A DNA stretch of 64,000 nt from Planococcus citri (lineage: Eukaryota; Arthropoda; Insecta; Hemiptera; Pseudococcidae), in the NCBI RefSeq assembly GCF_950023065.1, contig NC_088681.1, forward strand, positions 34,258,836 to 34,322,835, read 5' to 3'. A program made the translations under genes and the position numbers. Below are positions 9,624 through 17,720 of the stretch, in pieces; the stretch's first letter is position 1; every line of letters begins with the position of its first letter. The notes below the pieces were generated by a model. The model made no database searches. It saw only the letters and a program-made list of their open reading frames with translations, and was not told the DNA's origin.

Positions 9624-12600
9624 CTGACGCGTGCAATTTAGCACAAGTGGAGAATTTCCATGAGCTACCGCAAGATGAATTTGAGTTAATTGGAGACTCA
9701 CTCGCTGTATTTTTAGCGAATGTAATACCACGACGAAGGCCTGAAATTTCTCAGCCTTACCTCAAAGAACAACTCAACATCAGTGACCTGTTAAAAGCTG
9801 CCAAAGCTGCCAGCTTTACGAAGAAAAAAGCTATTGTATCGTTGGCTCAATACGAGCTGAACTACTCTGACATGAGTTCACAAGCTATCAAGAATTATGC
9901 GTCGCAAGTTTTAGAGATGTTAAAAAAGAAAGGCTTCACGAAGATTATTTTATTGTTTCCACTGGTTAAGCCAAAAGTTGCTGCAAGTAATCCAGTTTCG
10001 CTGGACAGATACTTTGCATATAGAAGAGCACTGGAGTCACTTGAAGATGATATTGTGTCGTTTTGGTGGACACCTGCTGCGGTATTTTTGGACTTAAAAA
10101 GAGACCAGCAAAATCAAGCTATGCGTCAGTTCAGAGTGGATGAACATTACAACATGATACCAGTGATGCACAAATTCCATTTAAGCAAGAAAAATGGTAG
10201 ATATTATCCAAGATTTGCACGCAAAACAGAGCTGATTCAGGAAATGGATAAAATGTACAATTATGATTGGTATAAGAAGACACCTCCTGAAATCATCACT
10301 GATCAAGATGGCGCTGAAACTCAGGAGAGTAGAGAAATTGTAACAGAAGAAGATGGATTGCAATATGAAATTATCAGAAAAAAGACCCTGATAGAGAAGA
10401 AAAAAGCAGAGAATCCTAAAAACATTGAAAAAGAAGTCGCTGATGCTGTTAAAAAAATAGAGAAGCTCAAAAAATTCATCAAACCTCAGACACTCCACAA
10501 GCTACTCAACAAGATAGGAATCCCCTCCCCTCCCGGTGAGGAACGAAACTTATCAGAGACGCAAGAAACACCTGTAGGCCCTGCTGGGGCATCAGAGACG
10601 ATTAAAATTAATGTTAATCACGTAAATGGGGCAACGCATATCCCCGAAGACGCGCAGGGTGCGCAACCGACTCTCGAAAGTTCGTTGAACTCGCTCAGAA
10701 CACCTGTTACGCCGAAACCACCGCTGCGCAGAGAAGAAATTGAAGCACGAGTCAGAGAACAGATTCTCAGAGAAAAAGATAAATTCGATACATGTGTGGT
10801 GCCACTGACGGTAAATGGCACCGCCTATCCGGCGCAACTCGACACGGGTGCCACTCCCAACGTAGTATCAGAGGAAACAGCCAACATCCTACTCAGAGAC
10901 CACTATGACAATGTTGAGTATATCATGCTGAAAAGACCTATAGTATGCAACTTGGCAGATGATTCAAAAGTAGAGTCATATCGTTATGTCATAGTGCTGA
11001 AGCTCAAATTTGGAAATTGCGAGCTCAAAATCCCATTTTACATCTTGAAGGGATGCAATCAGATATTCATTATTGGCACAAAAACAATGAAAGTGCTTGG
11101 AATTAAACCTGATGTGGAAAATCAACAAGCTACCTGCTGCCCTCCAGGAGAGGAGAAAACAGAGACGTTGAAATTTATGTCAGAGCAGGAGTACAGAGAA
11201 AAAATTACACTCAGGCGGATCAGAGTAAAGAAAAAGAATGTTGAGCAAATTGATCGTATCTCGAAAAAAGCCAACACTGCGGATAAATACCAGGCAGAAG
11301 AGCCTGAGGATGTTGATGATGGACCAGAGATATTTTTGGAAACACTGCGAGCAGATTTGGAGCAAGCTGTTAATGAAGAAACCATTACGAAGAAACAGGC
11401 AAAAAAAGCTTTCGACATACTTAAAGAGTTTGCCTGTATATTCAGCAAGTACCCAGGAAAATGGGTAGGACCACCTATGAAGCTGAGATTTAAAGATCCT
11501 AAAAACATCAGGAGATTTCATGGTCCTAAGTACACTCCTTCGAATAAGCAGATGCCACTGGTGAGAGAAGCTCTCAGAGTGATGGTTGCAAAAAAGATCG
11601 TTGAACCTTCCAGTTCACCATACATCAATGCATTGGTGGTCAATATCAAGAAAAATGGCGACGTGAGATTATGCCTCAATCCTATGGAATTAAATCCAAT
11701 ACTCGAAAATGACTACAATGAGGCTGGATTGCTTGATAGAATTATAACAACAGATGGACGTGCCAAAATTTACTGCTGCCTGGATTTTGTGGCAGGATTT
11801 TGGCAGATGGTGTTACATGAAGCATGTAGAAAGTATTGTGCTTTCATTGTTGACGGGGAAGTCCATCAATTTATCAGAGTGCCATATGGATTGAAGGTGT
11901 CGTCTGCATTGTTTGTGAAAATGATGAACACAATTATGCCAGCAAAAAAAGGCAGAACTAAGTACGTCGACGATGTGCTACTTAAAGCTGCAACTTTCGA
12001 AGAGATGATGGAACTACTTGTTGACACACTCAAGATTATCAGAGATAATGGACTTAGGCTTAATCCAAGGAAGTCAAAGTTTTTCAAGAGTAAAATAAAC
12101 CATCTGGGATTCCAGCTCCAGCCTGGCAGAATATTGAAGCAGAATAAAAAACTCGAAAAGCTTGATCAATTCAAAGCCAAGCACACCAACAAGAAAGGTG
12201 AATTCAAACTCAAAAATGAAAAAGATGTTATGGCATTTTTGGGAATTGTTGGATTTTATAAGCGCTTCATAGCTGATTACCAGCAGTTAGCAGTGCCACT
12301 TTATGAAGTCATACGGAAAGAAAACTTCAAGTGGGGAGAAGAGCAGCAGAATGCATTAGAGAAGTTGGAAACTGAGTACCGGAAGAAGTTTGAGCTGGCA
12401 TCTCCGATCGAGGGGCAAGATTTTTATCTTGAGACCAGTTTTACACATGATGCCATGAACGCTGTAGTTTACCAAAAAGGAGAAGGTGGCACTGATCATG
12501 TGATTTTATTTGTGAGCAACACATTTAAAGACCATCAGAAGAAGTACACCATAATAGAGAAAGAAATGTACTCGTTGGCGAATGCATTAAAAAAACTCGA

Positions 12601-15403
12601 AATGTGGCTTCATGGTTACAAAGTGCATATCAGAAAAGATATTATGTCAATTGTGCACAGATTTAATACTTTGGCTCAAATACACCGCAAAGCAGCAGCA
12701 TGGATCACCCACTTTAATTGCCATGATTTGGTTTATGATTTGCCAAAAAGAGTTGGTAAATGGTGGGAAATGCAGGCACCGGAGCTGACCCTATATGAGA
12801 CGAACTGGACCAGAATGGTGCCACTTGGCGTTGTTTACAAAGACCTAGTAAAAGAACAGTTGGTAGACTGTCTGAAGAGGCTGGACTTGTACCAAAACAG
12901 AGATGAAAATTGGTCCAAGGTCATACGAAGACTTCAAGCTGAAGAACTGGACATGACTTCAAAGCAGAGAAAAGCGAAGAGACAGCTTGAGAAAAAATAT
13001 GTCATTTTGGAAGAAGAAGAAGGTGTCCGAGTACTTCATCGAATCAGAGAAGATGGCTCAAAAGTGCCATGTATGCCAGATGAGTTGTATAAAGATACCA
13101 TAATGTACCTACATGAGGAATACGGCCATGTAGGAGCTGCCAAAATCGATGCTATTTTTCGACGCATGTACTATTCGCCGAATGTACCAAAATCTGCCAA
13201 ATTGGCCACAAGCGAATGCCTCGATTGCAAACATAATAAGAACTTTGGGCAGAAGAAGAAGTTAGAGTATGCTCAAATTGAAGCTTATGGCATAGCAGAT
13301 GTACTATCAGCTGACCTAATTGGACAAATTGCTAACAAGGCCAGTGATCCAAAATACATGTTAGTTGTGAAATGTGTATTCACTGCCAAAGTTTGGCTAA
13401 AAACCCTGATTGTGGCTACCAAAGAAGAGGTTTCTAAAGCGATGAAAGAAATCCTCGAAGAAATCAAGAAACTGGGGCACAAAGTGCGTAAAGTCATTAC
13501 TGATAATGGTACTCAATTCGTGAGCGATGCTTGGAATGACCTACTCAAATCCTACGGTGTGAAAGTTGGTCACACTTCCAAATATAATCCACAATCAAGC
13601 TTAGTGGAAAGAACAATGAGAATAATTGGCGATAGACTGAGAGTCAAGATAAATCAGTCAGCAGAGAACTTCGACTACACTCACCATGGCTGGCATAAAT
13701 ATGCCAAGCAAGTTGAAAATGAGATCAACAATACGCCAACGGAGTTTGGAGTGAAGCCAAATGAAGCTTGGGGAATTAGAGATGATTTAGCTCAGGATTT
13801 GCCAGTGCCAAGTATTGGCATAAATGCCAAATTCGAGTTGAGAAAGTTACGAGAAGAGCAACGTGCCAACAATGTACCATCTATAACATCAGAAGAGGCT
13901 CTAAAAATGAAAATGGACCCCAAAAAGCTCATTATTGATAAGAAAGGATTTGTATGGGTAGCGGTAGATGGTGCCTGTTCTCAAAATGGCACTGATGAAG
14001 CAATCGCGGGTATCGGAATCAGTTGGACACCCAGTGGAGATTTCAATATTTCCGAACGAGTCGTGCACCCTGATTATAAAAATTCCAACAATTTGGCTGA
14101 GATTATTGCATTGATCAAAGCGATGGAAGTTGCCTTAAAAAATCAAGTAGAGAAGCTCAAAGTATTTTCCGATTCCAACTACCTAGTCACTGCAGTCAAC
14201 CACAATTCGAAAAGGTGGATTGAAAATAACTGGAAAAATTCGAACAAAAAACCAGTACATCATAAAGCAGCTTTCCAGCAGGTCATTGAACTGTCTAAAA
14301 AATTCAAGGAGTTCGAGTTAAGACATGTCAGAGCGAGAAAATATGATCATAACAATTTCGTAGCAGACAAACTGGCCAGAAAGGCAGTCTATACTCAAGA
14401 AGTCATTGATGAAAATATTGACAATATGACTGACCAGCAGGCGTTGGTGAATTTTATTCGTGAAAAAAGAATGCAACAAAGAATCAACAACGAAGTCGCA
14501 TTCAATAAATTACATGGGCCTCCCACTATTTTTGAGAATGGTGAATTGGTCATGTTAACATCGCACCGCTTGTCATCATATGAAAAAGGCCTGTCCAAAA
14601 AGCTATTTCAAAAACGCTATGGTCCTTATATGGTAGAACAGCATGTTGGTAGCAATTGTTACATGGTTAAAAATGTGGCTGACCCTACTGACGAGCAAAT
14701 TGTCAATACTCGCCAAATGACGTCATATCTTAACAAAAACCAGCTGGAGGAGTTAAAAAATGACTTAAAGCAGAGATCAAAATTCGACAACAGAGACTTG
14801 GTGGAAAAAATCAGAGATTATTCAAAGCAGAAAACCATCGAGCAAACAGAGAAGTTGGAAGAGGAAAGTGACGATGAGGAGGAGGTCGACGACCCCAAGG
14901 ATCCAGAATATTTGCCCAGAGGTTCGCGAAAACAACCTGAAAAAACCCTGGAAAAAATTCGCCAAACTTGCCAATCAGAGATGCCTAAAAAAGAGATATC
15001 CAAACACGATGCAGCGTTCCGAGAAATAAAGAAGAGATTACGCAGAAAGCTCCCCCCCTCCGAAGAGCGAAAGCTCGAAGATTGCCTCGAACAAACATTT
15101 CCTGATAAGAAAATGTACAGGGAGAGGAGAGAGGCGGCGCGGGAGAGGTATGAAACGCGTTCTAAAGCCAAGCAGGTACCTACCAACCTCGAAAGTTCAA
15201 ACTTGCATACTCGAAATGCACCGGATGACCTTGGAAATCAGAGAAATAGAAAGCGCAAAAAGACCTTGAGTTTTATACAGCTTGAAATGCTTGATGATTT
15301 CGAGAGAGCATATTTTGTTCAAGTATTCAACAATTATCAGTTCAAGGACGAAATAGAGAGCTTTGAAAACTTTCAAGGCGAGATAACTTTAGGTGTAAGC
15401 TAA
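9569..15403 (+). CDS. pol: Pol polyprotein: SGNH-like segment, protease, RT, degenerate RNase H, integrase, second RNase H, GPY module
   Basis: Open from 9545 to 15403 in the -1 frame of gag, about 1,940 codons, probably expressed by frameshifting. Counting residue 1 at 9647: GDSL at 16-19 in an SGNH-like segment to about residue 180; protease DTGA at 399-402; RT with LDF and YVDD at 773-776; a connection/RNase H-like region lacking the usual TDAS and TDH motifs; integrase zinc region (H-H, CLDC); integrase core D (SADL), D1286 (TDNG), E1321 (LVER). Next comes a complete RNase H with D1441 (VDGA), E1485 (AEI), D1509 (SDS), a His and D1574 (ADKLA); then GPY at 1659 and a charged tail of about 240 residues. 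By my count 34 residues separate the last two integrase acids (35 is usual). No internal stop. The second RNase H splits the integrase core from its GPY module, which is abnormal. Confidence 0.92.
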   Translation, partial: YITRGVHRLNRYAVGKRVADACNLAQVENFHELPQDEFELIGDSLAVFLANVIPRRRPEISQPYLKEQLNISDLLKAAKAASFTKKKAIVSLAQYELNYSDMSSQAIKNYASQVLEMLKKKGFTKIILLFPLVKPKVAASNPVSLDRYFAYRRALESLEDDIVSFWWTPAAVFLDLKRDQQNQAMRQFRVDEHYNMIPVMHKFHLSKKNGRYYPRFARKTELIQEMDKMYNYDWYKKTPPEIITDQDGAETQESREIVTEEDGLQYEIIRKKTLIEKKKAENPKNIEKEVADAVKKIEKLKKFIKPQTLHKLLNKIGIPSPPGEERNLSETQETPVGPAGASETIKINVNHVNGATHIPEDAQGAQPTLESSLNSLRTPVTPKPPLRREEIEARVREQILREKDKFDTCVVPLTVNGTAYPAQLDTGATPNVVSEETANILLRDHYDNVEYIMLKRPIVCNLADDSKVESYRYVIVLKLKFGNCELKIPFYILKGCNQIFIIGTKTMKVLGIKPDVENQQATCCPPGEEKTETLKFMSEQEYREKITLRRIRVKKKNVEQIDRISKKANTADKYQAEEPEDVDDGPEIFLETLRADLEQAVNEETITKKQAKKAFDILKEFACIFSKYPGKWVGPPMKLRFKDPKNIRRFHGPKYTPSNKQMPLVREALRVMVAKKIVEPSSSPYINALVVNIKKNGDVRLCLNPMELNPILENDYNEAGLLDRIITTDGRAKIYCCLDFVAGFWQMVLHEACRKYCAFIVDGEVHQFIRVPYGLKVSSALFVKMMNTIMPAKKGRTKYVDDVLLKAATFEEMMELLVDTLKIIRDNGLRLNPRKSKFFKSKINHLGFQLQPGRILKQNKKLEKLDQFKAKHTNKKGEFKLKNEKDVMAFLGIVGFYKRFIADYQQLAVPLYEVIRKENFKWGEEQQNALEKLETEYRKKFELASPIEGQDFYLETSFTHDAMNAVVYQKGEGGTDHVILFVSNTFKDHQKKYTIIEKEMYSLANALKKLEMWLHGYKVHIRKDIMSIVHRFNTLAQIHRKAAAWITHFNCHDLVYDLPKRVGKWWEMQAPELTLYETNWTRMVPLGVVYKDLVKEQLVDCLKRLDLYQNRDENWSKVIRRLQAEELDMTSKQRKAKRQLEKKYVILEEEEGVRVLHRIREDGSKVPCMPDELYKDTIMYLHEEYGHVGAAKIDAIFRRMYYSPNVPKSAKLATSECLDCKHNKNFGQKKKLEYAQIEAYGIADVLSADLIGQIANKASDPKYMLVVKCVFTAKVWLKTLIVATKEEVSKAMKEILEEIKKLGHKVRKVITDNGTQFVSDAWNDLLKSYGVKVGHTSKYNPQSSLVERTMRIIGDRLRVKINQSAENFDYTHHGWHKYAKQVENEINNTPTEFGVKPNEAWGIRDDLAQDLPVPSIGINAKFELRKLREEQRANNVPSITSEEALKMKMDPKKLIIDKKGFVWVAVDGACSQNGTDEAIAGIGISWTPSGDFNISERVVHPDYKNSNNLAEIIALIKAMEVALKNQVEKLKVFSDSNYLVTAVNHNSKRWIENNWKNSNKKPVHHKAAFQQVIELSKKFKEFELRHVRARKYDHNNFVADKLARKAVYTQEVIDENIDNMTDQQALVNFIREKRMQQRINNEVAFNKLHGPPTIFENGELVMLTSHRLSSYEKGLSKKLFQKRYGPYMVEQHVGSNCYMVKNVADPTDEQIVNTRQMTSYLNKNQLEELKNDLKQRSKFDNRDLVEKIRDYSKQKTIEQTEKLEEESDDEEEVDDPKDPEYLPRGSRKQPEKTLEKIRQTCQSEMPKKEISKHDAAFREIKKRLRRKLPPSEERKLEDCLEQTFPDKKMYRERREAARERYETRSKAKQVPTNLESSNLHTRNAPDDLGNQRNRKRKKTLSFIQLEMLDDFERAYFVQVFNNYQFKDEIESFENFQGEITLGVS

Positions 15404-15692
15404 TTTTAGTTCTTTTGTCATATCCGAGTGCAACATAAGAGATAACAGTTTTATCTAGATTACCTACGTACGTAAAAGTTTATCTACTAATAACGCCATT
15501 TTGTTCAAAAACTTACCCGTTGTATGCGGTGCACAACCGTTAGGACATTCAATAGTTAACTTGAAGGCGTTGCGCCGTGTTGTTTTCCGTTGTAATTGGC
15601 TAGTGTAGTGAGAGGATAGTTTGTTCTTTGTGAATTTTTTCTTCTTCCCTGTTTTCATTTTGTGTTTGATTAATTTAACTGGTTCCTGTAAA

Positions 15693-16277
15693 ATGAGTAA
15701 GTTTGATTTAGAAGTACTTTAAGTGGTAATTTTAAGTTTGAAAAAGTATCAGAGAAGTGGTACTTACACGGAGTCGAATCTGCGGCTGTTTCATTTTTTC
15801 GCAGATACTCAACGAGAGATGATTTGTCCGGTGTGCTTCAAGCGAATGCAGCTCGACGAAAAGTTGGTACGGACGATTAGTTGTGAACACGTTTTTCACG
15901 CTGATTGTTTTGAGCTGATGACGATTGCGGCCGAACGAGATGGTCAATTCCAGACGTGTATGGTTCGTGGATGTGGTCACGTGTTATTTTCGAAAGAATA
16001 TCTCAAATTCGAATTGCCAGAGATGAACGTGCCGCCGGTACCTGTGGAAGAAAGCAAAACAGCAATTAGCAATGAACCGGCAACAGAGAACTGCGGTAAA
16101 AACATGCTCGACGAACCGGTTGTAATTTCTTCCGACGACGAGAAACCAGAGACGAGTTGGAAACACGCAAAATCTGAGTTTGTTTGGAACGGCGAAGTAA
16201 CGGTCTCGTTGGTACCACCGAAGAAAAGAGAGGTTCGTAGAGTCAGTTTTGCGGCAGGAACGAAAGCAGCTGACTGA
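15693..16277 (+). CDS. ORF3 part 1: RING-like protein with a SUMO-interaction-like motif
   Basis: With the candidate intron the product is about 158 residues to the TGA at 16275. An internal ATG at 15819 is the alternative start without splicing. Just after the start comes CPVC, then SCEHVFHADC and a CX4C pair, matching the Cys/His ladder of RING-H2 ubiquitin ligases except that the last pair is CX4C rather than CX2C. Further on, PVVISSDDE (about 16116-16142) has the hydrophobic core plus acidic/serine tail of a SUMO-interaction motif, and the remainder looks disordered. RING plus SIM is the layout of SUMO-targeted ubiquitin ligases; that function is inference. Lies 290 nt after pol, same strand. 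The frame continues past the TGA into the next two segments. Confidence 0.7.
15697..15804 (+). other. candidate 108-nt intron at the start of ORF3
   Basis: A short ATG (15693) is followed at once by a consensus donor (ATGA|GTAAGT). A pyrimidine-rich acceptor (ttttttcgcag) ends at 15804. Joining 15696 to 15805 puts the ATG in frame with the RING coding sequence. Unspliced, that ATG meets a stop after nine codons. The arrangement recalls spliced env-type messages of insect LTR elements. Confidence 0.55.
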
Positions 16278-16745
16278 AAAGCTGCCACGGTGAGAAAGCT
16301 GTCAAGAAAGAAAAAAATTAGCAAAAGATCAGAGACGATAAAAAGTAAAGTAACGGATACTGTGGTAAAATTCGAACCTGATCAGCGATACGGAGAATCG
16401 TGCGCAGCAGTTGTTCCTAGGCTGCAACCGAAAGCATCAGAGACGTTAAAAAAGAAGGCTCCGGCTGCTGTAAAGTTGGATCGACGAGTAATCAGGATAT
16501 CGAAATTGGATCCTCCGGTCACGCAAGCGGTTGTCATTCAGCACCAAGTCCAGCCAAGTCCAGTAAAAATGGCTCCGATTTCCATCAACGAGGAATTGCT
16601 GTGAAAGAGAAAAGAAGTGTTAAAAGTTTTGACCGAAAAAAAGAATCAGTTATCCGAAGATTTAAAATCTTCTCAATTAAAACCCGTACCTGTGGTAGAA
16701 GCTGCAGCCCAGATAAATGAGCCACCGGTCCACGTTCCCGCATGA
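16278..16745 (+). pseudogene. ORF3 part 2: Lys/Pro-rich linker between TGA codons
   Basis: Same reading frame as the RING segment. It runs between TGA 16275-16277 and TGA 16743-16745, with a further TGA at 16602-16604. Apart from these three there is no stop in about 1.9 kb of this frame. The encoded sequence is basic and proline-rich, with a short charged helix after 16605, like a disordered linker. It could be a decayed linker joining the RING and SGNH-like parts, or real sequence reached by readthrough. Each TGA is one C-to-T step from an Arg CGA codon. Confidence 0.5.
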
Positions 16746-17720
16746 GAAAATCAGTCACCGGAAAAAGAGATTGATGGAGAACCAGTCTCTATATCGATAG
16801 AGCGTCAAATCCAGCCGATTGCTGGTCCATCACCGGCGCAACGAATCAGAGAAAAACGACAGTCGCGCAGACGAGCGGGCCAATTTGAGCGACGTAGCAG
16901 TCCAATGGTGGCTGAATTTGTTGATTTGTGTCCGGCGCACGTAACGGATGAACGGTATGTAGTCACGTACAAAACGGTTGTGGCCAAAAGGACGCGCGTA
17001 TTCTTACCGGTAAACATCTATAATAAGACTGAAAACATATTTAATCAAAATCTCACGAGAAACATGAAGATTCCCGAAAAGGAGAGGACGTACTTCAAAT
17101 TTCAGCGCTGCGTCGGCCCCATTCAGTGTATGAAGAACGTTGATTCCGGTGAATGGATGTTTTTCATCAATGGCTTCTGCCTGTTCGGAGATGGCCTGTC
17201 CCATGGCATCGTGAAAGACGGCGTCTACTTGGAAACGGATCTACGTAGGGCACTTGTCCATAACCGGTTCGTGGGCACCTCGATACCAGCAGGTTACTTG
17301 GAGGCTTCGGTGCGACGGATGTTGCGAGTACCACCATTTATGGTGTTAGCCATTGGACAGGATGATATTGCCCACCACAGTGAACAGACCTGTAAAGCAA
17401 ACATCAAAGAATTACTAAGAGTACTCGATCGAAGAGGAGTACAGCGGTTGATTATACTGCCGATCGCGGTTTACAATGGCTGCTCGGATAAGAGGAGAAG
17501 GATCAATGAATTTCTCCACACGCAGGTCATAAAGTACTACCACGGTGCATTATACTACGTGCACGACGCGGAAGCAATCGTGGCTCGATGCCCCCCAAAG
17601 GGGGAAAGTAGGGGCAGTCAATACTGCTCCGAAGAGCAGCACTACGAGCTCACGTTGAGCATCATGAAACTTACACGCGAGATCAGAAGAAGAGAGGACC
17701 ATCCCTCGAGTTACTGCTAG
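16746..17720 (+). CDS. ORF3 part 3: SGNH-hydrolase-like domain
   Basis: Open from the third TGA to the TAG at 17718. The first ATG is 16905 (271 residues). The order of features follows the SGNH/GDSL esterase fold: GDGLSHG where block I has GDS, then VLAIGQDDI where block III has GxND, a helix then RLIILP, RRRIN where these families have a conserved Asn, and EEQHY where block V has DxxH. The nucleophile position is Gly and the Asn is Asp, so catalysis is probably lost or altered; it may bind a ligand or RNA partner. SGNH modules are known in ORF1 proteins of some LINEs (CR1/L2), but I know of none in this position in a gypsy element. Assignment rests on pattern only. Confidence 0.5.
   Translation, partial: ENQSPEKEIDGEPVSISIERQIQPIAGPSPAQRIREKRQSRRRAGQFERRSSPMVAEFVDLCPAHVTDERYVVTYKTVVAKRTRVFLPVNIYNKTENIFNQNLTRNMKIPEKERTYFKFQRCVGPIQCMKNVDSGEWMFFINGFCLFGDGLSHGIVKDGVYLETDLRRALVHNRFVGTSIPAGYLEASVRRMLRVPPFMVLAIGQDDIAHHSEQTCKANIKELLRVLDRRGVQRLIILPIAVYNGCSDKRRRINEFLHTQVIKYYHGALYYVHDAEAIVARCPPKGESRGSQYCSEEQHYELTLSIMKLTREIRRREDHPSSYC

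Noticed and set aside
10181..15186. Minus-strand and alternative frames of 65-130 codons across pol
   Set aside because: The pol frame carries all the conserved enzymatic motifs; the others have none.
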